64,000 bases of DNA. It comes from UBA1426 sp050953365. GTDB lineage: Bacteria > Bacillota > Clostridia > Peptostreptococcales > Anaerovoracaceae. Below are positions 53,162 to 64,000 of this stretch, piece by piece. Position 1 is the first letter of the stretch. Each line of letters begins with the position of its first letter. Made by a program: the position numbers and the translations under genes. Under the pieces are notes generated by a model. The model worked only from the letters and a program-made list of their open reading frames with translations, did no database searches and was not told where the DNA came from. The stretch is from contig JBMNMN010000013.1 in assembly GCA_050953365.1 (NCBI GenBank), positions 19,369-83,368 on the forward strand, given 5' to 3'.

Positions 53162-54307
53162 ATGAAGCTTACTTTTCCCAGGATCGGGGACAGTCATATT
53201 TACGGGCGTCTGCTTTTCAAAGAATTAGGCATAGATATCATCATTCCCGCTCCCAATAGCGCTGAGGGTCTGGAGCGGGGTGCGTCCAAGGCTCCGGAAG
53301 ATATTTGCCTTCCTTTTAAACTGATGATAGATAATTTGCTTTCTGCCTGGGAACAGGGCGCGGATACGGTTGTTATGCCCGCTACCATGGGGCCTTGTAG
53401 ATTGGGTGAGTATGGAGAACTGCTTGCCGTTACCATGAAAAAGCAAGGGTGCGACTTTCGATGGATATTGCTGGATTCCGTTTCGGCCATAGGCTTGAAG
53501 GAGTTGCTGCATCGCCTTGCTCAGTTAGTAGAGGATTCTCCCTGCGGCAAGGGGAAAATCTTCCTGGCGCTGTACAAGACCTACTCTCTCATAAAGGAAT
53601 TTGAAAAACTGGAAGCGGAGGTTCGCATGCTTAGTCCCTTCGATAAAAAAGTCGGTTCTTCAAAATCCGCTTTAAGAGCCTGTCGAAGGGCTTTAGAACA
53701 GGCAGACAGACTTTCCGATGCCATAAACATAGTCAGGCAATGCAGAAGGGAGCTTAACAGCCTTGCGCGTGATAAAAGCAGACGCCCGCTAAGATTGTTA
53801 GTTACGGGAGAAATCTATACGCAGATCGATGCCTTTGCCAATCATCATATAGAAAATACTCTGATGGATCTGGGTGTGTCCTTTGAAAAGAACATCAGCA
53901 TCGGTTGGTGGATTCGAAATACTGTATTGAATCCTTTTGGAGGGATGCTGGCAGAGACGAAAAGAAATCCACTTATGCCCCATCGCATCGGAGGATACGC
54001 AAAGGAAACTGTCAATGAAGCCCTCCGTTGCAGAAAGGAAGGTTTTGATGGGATTCTTCAGCTGTTTCCCGTGGGGTGCATGCCAGAAATTGTAGCAAAG
54101 TCGGTGTTTGACGGATTGGCAAAGGATGAGAGCCTGCCTGTGCTCTCCATCGTATACGATGAAATGGGAGGCGAGGCGGGATATCTCACTCGGATTGAAG
54201 CTTTTATAGATATGTTGGAAAGAAAGAGGGATATGAAATATGTACTATCTGGGGCTAGATGTAGGATCGGTAAGCACGGATTTTGTTGTAATGGACGAGA
54301 ATCTTGA
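53162..54307 (+). CDS. Acyl-CoA dehydratase activase-related protein, unit B
   Basis: This 381-residue protein begins MKLTFPRIGDSHIYGRLLFK and looks like a further module of the DUF2229-type system. Cysteines that could bind a cluster occur in PEDICLPFKLMI, MGPCRLGEYGE and LFPVGCMPEIV. FHNHIENTLMDLGV-like and GGYAKETVNEAL segments resemble the 2-hydroxyacyl-CoA dehydratase fold. GAGAGGAAG precedes the ATG. Its last 68 bases overlap the ATPase gene, an unusually long overlap; the final 20 or so residues (ARCRIGKHGFCCNGRES) may be non-conserved run-on. Confidence 0.78.
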   Translation: MKLTFPRIGDSHIYGRLLFKELGIDIIIPAPNSAEGLERGASKAPEDICLPFKLMIDNLLSAWEQGADTVVMPATMGPCRLGEYGELLAVTMKKQGCDFRWILLDSVSAIGLKELLHRLAQLVEDSPCGKGKIFLALYKTYSLIKEFEKLEAEVRMLSPFDKKVGSSKSALRACRRALEQADRLSDAINIVRQCRRELNSLARDKSRRPLRLLVTGEIYTQIDAFANHHIENTLMDLGVSFEKNISIGWWIRNTVLNPFGGMLAETKRNPLMPHRIGGYAKETVNEALRCRKEGFDGILQLFPVGCMPEIVAKSVFDGLAKDESLPVLSIVYDEMGGEAGYLTRIEAFIDMLERKRDMKYVLSGARCRIGKHGFCCNGRES

Positions 54308-55196
54308 GATCGTGGATCAACTGTACCTGAAGACAAAGGGGGCGCCCATCGATGCTGTCAAGGAGGGGTTGCGGCAGCTGTCCGGCCGCTTCCGGGACGA
54401 GGAGATTCTGGGTGTAGGGACCACCGGAAGCGGCCGGGCGCTGGCCTCGGCCATCGCCGGCGGGGATGTGGTGAAAAACGAGATCACCGCCCACGCCGTA
54501 GCTGCCGCCACCCTGGATCCGGAGATACGAACCGTGCTTGAGATCGGAGGACAGGACTCAAAAATCATTTTGCTTCGGAACGGGGTCATTTCGGATTTTG
54601 CTATGAATACGGTCTGCGCAGCAGGCACCGGATCTTTTTTGGATCGCCAGGCGGAACGTCTGGGAGTTTCAGTGGAGGATTTGGGAAAAATGGCTGCCAT
54701 GGCGGAAAGTCCCGTAAGTATTGCGGGAAGATGTGCTGTGTTCGCGGAATCGGACATCATACATAAGCAGCAGCTTGGATGTAGGATGGAAGATATCATT
54801 GCGGGCATGTCAAAGGCGCTGGTGCGCAACTATTTATCCAACGTAGCCAAAGGAAAGACGATTCTGCCGAAAATTTGCTTTCAAGGGGGAGTGGCCGCCA
54901 ACGAAGGGATTCGCAGAGCCTTTGAGGAAACGCTGGGAATGTCTGTAATCGTTCCGGAATATCACAAAGTAATGGGGGCTTTCGGCGCAGCTATATTGGC
55001 CAAAGAAAAAATTCAGAGATCAGCTGTCAAATCCAAGTTCCGAGGATTTAAAACAGGCAATGAGTCCATCGAAAGCCGCAGCTTCAACTGCAGAGACTGC
55101 GATAATCGCTGCCAGGTCACTGTGCTGTATTCGGATGACCGACAGCTGGGCTGTTTTTCCGACCGCTGCGGTAAGTACCAAAACAGAGGCTCTTAG
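54240..55196 (+). CDS. Acyl-CoA dehydratase activase-type ATPase (BadF/HgdC family)
   Basis: This 318-residue ASKHA-fold ATPase has MYYLGLDVGSVSTDFVVMDE (phosphate loop), GTTGSGR, EIGGQDSKII, the cluster-ligand region NTVCAAGTGSFLDRQ and AGRCAVFAESDIIH. Activases of this family hold a [4Fe-4S] cluster between two subunits and inject an electron into a dehydratase using ATP. An extra C-terminal cysteine patch (FNCRDCDNRCQV, then LGCFSDRC) extends past the usual end near residue 260. The start lies inside unit B with GAGGG upstream. No dehydratase subunits are present, so its client is unknown. Confidence 0.88.
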   Translation: MYYLGLDVGSVSTDFVVMDENLEIVDQLYLKTKGAPIDAVKEGLRQLSGRFRDEEILGVGTTGSGRALASAIAGGDVVKNEITAHAVAAATLDPEIRTVLEIGGQDSKIILLRNGVISDFAMNTVCAAGTGSFLDRQAERLGVSVEDLGKMAAMAESPVSIAGRCAVFAESDIIHKQQLGCRMEDIIAGMSKALVRNYLSNVAKGKTILPKICFQGGVAANEGIRRAFEETLGMSVIVPEYHKVMGAFGAAILAKEKIQRSAVKSKFRGFKTGNESIESRSFNCRDCDNRCQVTVLYSDDRQLGCFSDRCGKYQNRGS

Positions 55197-55205
55197 CTTT
55201 GTGGC

Positions 55206-55712
55206 TTAAAGCAATTCTTTATCAAGTCTTTTATATAACAGGTAGACGATCAGACCTTCCAAGACAGTCACAACAATAGCTATGGGGGCGCGCAGCACTA
55301 ATAGCTCCAGATAACCGGTTCCGTATAGCCCGGATAACAGCCAGGTAGTCAGGCCGATGCTGGTTACCAGGTTTGTGATGAAGATGATCACATAGATGCG
55401 CCAGATGCGAATTTCCTTTAGAAGCAGTGGTTTTAATAGAGCCGGCAGTACTCCTACCAGAATGGGAGGAATGGTTAAGGGCGGGTACCAGGGAAAAGGG
55501 GAGAAGAGTGTGGCTCCCACGATGTCTGCCACCGCTCCCGTAAATCCACCCGCTACAGGTCCCAAAAGAAGGCTTGCCAGTAAGATGGGGATGCTTCCAA
55601 AACTGATGCGAGCGCTTTGGGTGAGCCAGATTACCATAAACCGGGACAATATAATGCTTATTGCCGCGAAAAGTGCCATGAGTATCAGAGTCTTAGTGTT
55701 AAATTTTTTCAT
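55206..55712 (-). CDS. folT: Folate-family ECF transporter S component
   Basis: This 168-residue membrane protein has about six helices and opens MKKFNTKTLILMALFAAISI, with ARISFGSIPILLASLLLGPVAGGFTGAVAD typical of FolT-like substrate-binding components. It captures folate and uses a shared EcfA/EcfT energy module encoded elsewhere. A THF riboswitch in its leader supports the folate assignment strongly. It is convergent with the activase gene. Confidence 0.9.
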   Translation of the reverse strand: MKKFNTKTLILMALFAAISIILSRFMVIWLTQSARISFGSIPILLASLLLGPVAGGFTGAVADIVGATLFSPFPWYPPLTIPPILVGVLPALLKPLLLKEIRIWRIYVIIFITNLVTSIGLTTWLLSGLYGTGYLELLVLRAPIAIVVTVLEGLIVYLLYKRLDKELL

Positions 55713-55742
55713 AAAAAAATCCTCTTATTCGTAGTGTAGTTA

Positions 55743-55769
55743 CTACACTAAAGAAGGAAGGAATCTCAT
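55743..55769 (-). CDS. Possible 8-codon leader ORF before folT
   Basis: ATG AGA TTC CTT CCT TCT TTA GTG TAG (MRFLPSLV) follows AAAGGAG at ideal spacing, between the riboswitch and the folT start. Its stop lies in a TAGTGTAG-TAA-CTACACTA hairpin placed just before the folT ribosome site. It may be chance; translation would remodel that hairpin. Confidence 0.3.
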   Translation of the reverse strand: MRFLPSLV

Positions 55770-55789
55770 TCGTATTCTCCTTTAATGCA

Positions 55790-55900
55790 GTAGCGGACGC
55801 AATATTGTATCGCAACAAACGTTTTTCGTTCATGGGCAACATCCCATCCCATGACACTGTGTCCCGAAAACTCAGGACGTACGCACAATATCTACTCTAC
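55790..55900 (-). promoter_or_regulatory. Tetrahydrofolate (THF, folT-type) riboswitch
   Basis: On the minus strand the leader starts GTAGAGTAGATATTGTGCGT and ends ATATTGCGTCCGCTAC, matching the conserved 5' (GGAGAGUAGAUGAUUCGCGU) and 3' (AUUGCAUCCGCUCC) parts of the THF-I aptamer. The outer GUAG/CUAC ends pair as P1. It lies about 80 bases before a folate transporter gene, the classic arrangement in Firmicutes. Ligand binding should reduce folT expression. Confidence 0.88.
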
Positions 55901-55920
55901 TTTTCACAAGAATAGCACGA

Positions 55921-56301
55921 TCACAATATATTTTCAATAGTGACGAGTTCATTTTCGTAAAGGAACAAAAGAAGGTGACGAAGATCTGACAACTCTGCGA
56001 TTGCAGAGCTTTCATCATGGGTACGGCAATAAGCTCCTGCTCGGACCAAAGACGATTCCACATCACTTATGGATATGGCGTCAAAAAATAAGGAGTAAAC
56101 CAGGCGCCGATCTTGCCATCTCCTGGACACACGAGTCACGGCATCCTGCGCCTGGGTCCAATCATCGGCTTCTATCGAAGCGACGGCAACATCAATATCC
56201 GTTACCATCTTATCGACATCAACATCTGCATAGCCGATAAAGACACTCCAAATCACCAACAACACAACCGTTACAGCAATGGAAGTCCACAATGCTTTCA
56301 T
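55921..56301 (-). CDS. DUF4363-family membrane-anchored protein
   Basis: This 126-residue protein has one N-terminal membrane helix (MKALWTSIAVTVVLLVIWSV) and an extracytoplasmic helical domain rich in Asp/Glu. DUF4363 proteins are commonly encoded with DUF421 proteins, as here with a 4-base overlap. Function unknown; the two products probably act together at the membrane. Confidence 0.82.
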   Translation of the reverse strand: MKALWTSIAVTVVLLVIWSVFIGYADVDVDKMVTDIDVAVASIEADDWTQAQDAVTRVSRRWQDRRLVYSLFFDAISISDVESSLVRAGAYCRTHDESSAIAELSDLRHLLLFLYENELVTIENIL

Positions 56302-57026
56302 TGCATATCACTCTCCCGGGGCCCATTTCCCGCATTGTTTGGTTCGGATGAAATCTTTGTCTTAGGATGTATATATATCAATCCGTTTTCGTCAATAAAG
56401 CTGAGAAATACCTGACTGTAGTCGGTAATGCCCCGGGCAGCAAGCCGTTGCCTCAGCGTCTCTTCGTCCAGTGAGGAACGAAGAAGATTCTTTCGGCATA
56501 ACATTCCGTCGGCGATCAACACCATGGGCAGACCTTCAACACCCGTAGGGATTCCCAGGTCTTCCTTCGTAACCGGACCCTTCTCCGGCTTGGGAATGAC
56601 GCTCATATCGCCGTTAGCTTCCAGAATTGCATACTCTACATCCGCAATGGAAGGATAATTTTTAATGCGCAGCTGCTGACTGAGATCATCGATGGTTATA
56701 CGATACTTCTTCATTACCTTTTCGTTTACACGGCCTTTTTCTATTATAATAGAAGCCTTGCCTTTTACGATGTTGGTAATAGCGGGGCTTTTAACGGACA
56801 ATATGGAGATAATGATCTGGATCAGGAGCAGTCCTATCATGGCCGACACTCCCGTTATAACAGATACATCCGGTGATGTAATCGCAAGGGTGGCCAGTTC
56901 GGCAATCATAAAAAGTGCAACCAGCTGAAAGGGATCCATTTTAGACAATTCTCCCTTCCCCATAACCCGGATTACGAATAAAGCCACCACATAGAGAATG
57001 GCGGTTCGTAAAAAAATATTGATCAA
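56298..57026 (-). CDS. DUF421 (YetF-type) membrane protein
   Basis: This 242-residue protein has three N-terminal helices (RTAILYVVALFVIRVMGKGELSKMDPFQLVALFMIAE, about residues 7-43) and two small cytoplasmic YetF-type domains. The conserved segment VLIADGMLCRKNLLRSSLDEE is present. In spore formers, related proteins (SpoVA-associated, YetF) affect germination or stress responses; no clear activity is known. GGAGGAGGA precedes the ATG. Confidence 0.87.
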   Translation of the reverse strand: MINIFLRTAILYVVALFVIRVMGKGELSKMDPFQLVALFMIAELATLAITSPDVSVITGVSAMIGLLLIQIIISILSVKSPAITNIVKGKASIIIEKGRVNEKVMKKYRITIDDLSQQLRIKNYPSIADVEYAILEANGDMSVIPKPEKGPVTKEDLGIPTGVEGLPMVLIADGMLCRKNLLRSSLDEETLRQRLAARGITDYSQVFLSFIDENGLIYIHPKTKISSEPNNAGNGPRESDMQ

Positions 57027-57157
57027 CGAATCCTCCTCCTGCGCTCTTTCAATTATTTACATTTATCCTGTGCAAATGCTTTGCTTGTTATTCTGAAGTT
57101 TGATAGAATCAATGTGCACCATTACAACTTTGATGCGAAAACGCGGAGCGCAAAAAG

Positions 57158-58360
57158 ATGAAAACCCATGCAAGTTACTTTTCTGGCTTTTATATTTTCA
57201 GCTATGCAGCAATCGGAGCATTGTTTCCGCTGATTGCTCAATATCTGCATGGAATCGGCTTTTCCGGTGGTCAGATTGGAGTTATCACGGCTTCGTCAAC
57301 CGCAATCGGCATTCTTTCCAACTCTTTTTGGGGCGGTATCTATCACAGAATGCATAGGAGCAAAAAACTGATTCTGCTGCTCTGCGTTATAACGGCGGTG
57401 TTGTCGCTGCTGTTAATGTCGGTGGGGAAGTTCTGGATATTTCTTCTATTATATATCCTTGTGTTTTTCTTCGAAAATCCCATATTTCCCCTGATTGACT
57501 CCACCATCATGGAAGCGGAGTATCCCTTCGGGACGGCCAGGAAATGGGGGGCCGTGGGGTTTGCCCTGGGGATCGGTGTGGCCGGCGCGGTGGCAGATCC
57601 TTTCGGCCTGCAGTCTGTTTTCCCCATGTTTGCCATATTCTTTTTACTCACAGCATTGCTTATATGGATAAGCTTGAAAGGAAAAAAGGGTCTTGTTTCA
57701 ATGGATGACCCGCCCCCATTACATCCGAAACATCCGGACAGCGAGGAAGGACTCGGAAAACCGAAAACAAAAGGCGGCTATAAAGATCTGTTTCACAACG
57801 GAAAGTACGTGGCTTTGCTCTTAAGTTCTTTTTTCTTCATCGGTCCCACTTTTGCGCACAATACATATTTTAGCTTCCTTTATATAGGGGCGGGGGGGAC
57901 AATAGCCGGAATGGGTTTAGTACTCCTGCTGATGGTGATCAGCGAAGCGCCTTTTATGGCCTGGTCCCAGCGGATTTCTTCTGCGCTGACCATGGAGAGA
58001 GCTATTTTATTGGCTATGTCTGTTTCCGCTGTGCGCTTTCTCTGGTACAGTACAAGTCCCTCGCCCGAACTGTTGGCGGCAATTTTTTTCCTGCAGGGAA
58101 TCGCCAACGGCATCGGGATCGTAGAAATTACGAAATATGTCGCTAAGCTGGTGGGGCCGGCCATGGTGTCTTTGGCCATACCGCTTTACACGGCGGTGTC
58201 CTCCAATTGCGGAGCCATCACATGTCAATTTTTCGGCGGCCTTATCGTGGAGAACTACGGCGGACAAGGCGTCTATTTGTTCTATGGCTTGCTCAATGTG
58301 GTGGGCATATTGATTTATCTGTTGTTCGGCCTATACAAGCATCAGCCGAGGCTTCGGTAG
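57158..58360 (+). CDS. Major facilitator superfamily transporter
   Basis: This 400-residue, 12-helix MFS protein is of the nucleoside-symporter/LacY-like branch: MKTHASYFSGFYIFSYAAIG at the start, then the helix 2-3 loop IYHRMHRSKK. A hydrophilic central loop of about 35 residues (MDDPPPLHPKHPDSEEGLGK) divides the halves. The substrate is unknown. The ribosome site is weak (GCGGAGCG). The last gene before the rRNA operon. Confidence 0.85.
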   Translation: MKTHASYFSGFYIFSYAAIGALFPLIAQYLHGIGFSGGQIGVITASSTAIGILSNSFWGGIYHRMHRSKKLILLLCVITAVLSLLLMSVGKFWIFLLLYILVFFFENPIFPLIDSTIMEAEYPFGTARKWGAVGFALGIGVAGAVADPFGLQSVFPMFAIFFLLTALLIWISLKGKKGLVSMDDPPPLHPKHPDSEEGLGKPKTKGGYKDLFHNGKYVALLLSSFFFIGPTFAHNTYFSFLYIGAGGTIAGMGLVLLLMVISEAPFMAWSQRISSALTMERAILLAMSVSAVRFLWYSTSPSPELLAAIFFLQGIANGIGIVEITKYVAKLVGPAMVSLAIPLYTAVSSNCGAITCQFFGGLIVENYGGQGVYLFYGLLNVVGILIYLLFGLYKHQPRLR

Positions 58361-58532
58361 AGAGGCCAAAGTTTGTCGCAGGGGCCAATTCGATGTGGAT
58401 TAACTGAACGTCAATGGGAAGATGAAAGGCAATAAGATACTTATAAATAATGTAGGAAAGAAGCAAAATTGGTAAGGATTTACGCTATTTAAAAACAACT
58501 TGTTTTTTGTCGCAGAAAAATGAAAAAAGGTG

Positions 58533-58561
58533 TTGACAGTTTTGAAATAGGATGCTATTCT
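58533..58561 (+). promoter_or_regulatory. rRNA operon promoter P1
   Basis: TTGACA (58533) and TATTCT (58556) lie 17 bp apart. AT-rich DNA precedes it. Confidence 0.75.
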
Positions 58562-58640
58562 GATAAAGCTGTCGCTCAGAACCGCGCCTCCGGGAGGGGG
58601 TGGAGGGGAAAAAGAAAAGAAGAAGACCAACAAAAGGTAA

Positions 58641-58669
58641 TTGACATAGCAGAGCGAAAGTGATATATT
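58641..58669 (+). promoter_or_regulatory. rRNA operon promoter P2
   Basis: TTGACA (58641) and TATATT (58664) lie 17 bp apart, 108 bp after P1. Tandem promoters are normal for rRNA operons. The 58361-58911 gap otherwise holds the transcribed leader, with the 5' arm of the 16S processing stem. Confidence 0.8.
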
Positions 58670-58757
58670 AATTAGGCCACTCGATGAGGGCAAGCCTTAA
58701 AGAGTGGAGTCGGTTAGACCGACGCAGCCGGGGAATCGGCGAAGAACCTTGGAAACT

Positions 58758-58775
58758 TCATAGTGCAGAAATTTA
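58758..58775 (+). other. 16S processing stem, 5' arm
   Basis: TCATAGTGCAGAAATTTA here is the exact reverse complement of 60442-60459 after 16S. The 18-bp stem would loop out the 16S precursor for RNase III cleavage. Confidence 0.88.
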
Positions 58776-58911
58776 GTCAAAAAGACTAAAATGTACCAAG
58801 AAACGTTCAATGAAAATTGGACGGGTCAACGTACGATTCTTTAGTAAGAACCGAGAAACGCAAAGACGTTCTCATGAGCAAGGTGTTAAGATCGAAAGAT
58901 CTTAAGATACA

Positions 58912-60436
<1,525 letters not shown>

Positions 60437-60441
60437 AGACT

Positions 60442-60459
60442 TAAATTTCTGCACTATGA
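60442..60459 (+). other. 16S processing stem, 3' arm
   Basis: TAAATTTCTGCACTATGA is the perfect partner of 58758-58775. Confidence 0.88.
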
Positions 60460-60470
60460 GTTTTATATAT

Positions 60471-60547
60471 GGGCTTGTAGCTCAGGTGGTTAGAGCGCGC
60501 GCCTGATAAGCGCGAGGTCGGTGGTTCGAGTCCACCCAAGCCCACCA
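60471..60547 (+). tRNA. tRNA-Ile (GAT anticodon)
   Basis: This 77-base cloverleaf has acceptor GGGCTTG/CAAGCCC, anticodon loop CTGATAA with GAT, T-arm GGTTCGAGTCC and an encoded CCA end. It is alone in the 16S-23S spacer; no tRNA-Ala follows. Confidence 0.97.
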
Positions 60548-60601
60548 CAGTGTACCCTGTACACACCGACGCGAGTCGGGCGGCTGCTCTGGCAGCCATC
60601 G

Positions 60602-60626
60602 TACCTTGAAAACTGAACAATGTAGA
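60602..60626 (+). other. 23S processing stem, 5' arm
   Basis: TACCTTGAAAACTGAACAAT and the next five bases pair with 63701-63725 (23 of 25 matches), enclosing 23S. Confidence 0.85.
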
Positions 60627-60791
60627 GAAAAATTTACAACGAAAAGAAATCGAGAAAAGTAGAAACATCACTAAGAGTCTTTAAGAAGGCTGAAAAAGGG
60701 TGATAACTACAATTTCAAAATTACTTTGAAAGTAAACCGAGAAACCAGAATTCTTTAACAAGTCTGCTACGCTAGGCAGACGAAATTCGCT

Positions 60792-63688
<2,897 letters not shown>

Positions 63689-63700
63689 ATGGTTTTAGGA

Positions 63701-63725
63701 TCTACATTGTTCAGTTTTGAGGGTA
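63701..63725 (+). other. 23S processing stem, 3' arm
   Basis: TCTACATTGTTCAGTTTTGA with the next bases is complementary to 60602-60626. Confidence 0.85.
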
Positions 63726-63748
63726 CGCCCTCAATGATTGCGAAGGGA

Positions 63749-63850
63749 ATTTTTCGTAATGCAAGGCGCGCGACGGGAAACGAAGCGGAGCGTATACAGA
63801 CATACGTGAGCATCGGATTACCGGAGCAGCAACACAGCAGTACGGAAAAT
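63749..63850. repeat. Palindromic element in the 23S-5S spacer
   Basis: ATTTTTCGTAATGC (63749-63762) and GCAGTACGGAAAAT (63837-63850) are near-perfect inverted ends (12 of 14), with an inner CGTAT/ATACG hairpin. The GC-rich body is unlike the rest of the spacer and looks like an inserted repetitive hairpin. Confidence 0.55.
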
Positions 63851-63863
63851 TAACGAGCAAGCA

Positions 63864-63980
63864 TCTGGTGAGTATAGCGGGGAGGCTACACCTGTTCCCA
63901 TCTCGAACACAGAAGTTAAGCTCCTCAGCGCCGACGGTACTTGGTGGGAGACTGCCTGGGAGAATAGGTCCTTGCCAGTT
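63864..63980 (+). rRNA. rrf: 5S ribosomal RNA
   Basis: It runs from TCTGGTG to CTTGCCAGT, about 117 bases, with the conserved ACCTGTTCCCATCTCGAACA and GAAGTTAAGCTC. The ends pair to form helix I. Confidence 0.95.
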
Positions 63981-64000
63981 TTGAAAAGAGAAAAGGGAGA

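Overview
The window comes from an anaerobic, amino-acid-fermenting Firmicute of the Clostridia. This is an inference from four things: a selenocysteine-containing glycine/sarcosine/betaine-type reductase component B, sporulation-linked genes (spoVG, spoVT, a yabM/spoVB-type flippase), the clostridial pth-mfd-spoVT-yabM-mazG-yabO gene order, and the style of the rRNA operon. The 16S text looks to me like Peptostreptococcales/Anaerovoracaceae, but that placement is unchecked.

Bases 1-11,660 hold what looks like a dedicated catabolic regulon. A component B reductase pair (pyruvoyl proprotein plus a Sec subunit with an in-frame UGA) is followed by a sigma-54 enhancer-binding activator. Then come an alanine-dehydrogenase-family enzyme, an NhaC-type Na+-coupled carrier, an octopine/nopaline-type (opine) dehydrogenase, a second alanine-dehydrogenase-family enzyme and a lipoprotein. 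Both transcription units start at clear -24/-12 promoters. Each promoter has one or two copies of the palindrome GACAGAAAACTGTC upstream, and a degenerate copy precedes the activator gene. This is the best candidate for an undescribed system: reductive cleavage of a glycine-like or opine-like substrate coupled to NAD-dependent oxidation of the amino acid released.

Bases 11,700-16,870 carry a CoA-disulfide-reductase/rhodanese/TusA/DsrE fusion on the minus strand. It faces away from a Crp/Fnr regulator across about 2 kb of non-coding DNA. That DNA contains a 13-unit array of 36-bp imperfect palindromes with a 63-bp period, a nested inverted repeat and a 17-bp tandem repeat. A Crp-like box sits at about -40 of the fusion gene.

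Bases 16,900-29,060 are transport: an ABC exporter pair, a complete oligopeptide importer (oppBCDF, then oppA from its own promoter), and an NSS sodium symporter with its tiny MetS-like subunit. A frameshifted IS1182-type element has jumped into the terminator behind the symporter and duplicated the whole hairpin.

Bases 29,190-55,200 are mostly housekeeping: rdgB, yihY, serA, serC, apgM, a DacF-type carboxypeptidase, murC, purR, spoVG, a GlmU acetyltransferase half, prs, pth, mfd, a PpiC-type foldase, spoVT, an amidohydrolase, yabM, mazG, HU and rqcP. They end with a three-gene acyl-CoA-dehydratase-activase-like set. That set is interrupted by a second 36-bp palindrome array and by one of two copies of a 125-bp dispersed hairpin element.

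Bases 55,200-58,360 hold a folate ECF transporter under a THF riboswitch, a DUF421/DUF4363 pair and an MFS transporter. From 58,530 to the end is an rRNA operon (tandem promoters, 16S, tRNA-Ile, 23S, 5S) with long processing stems around 16S and 23S.
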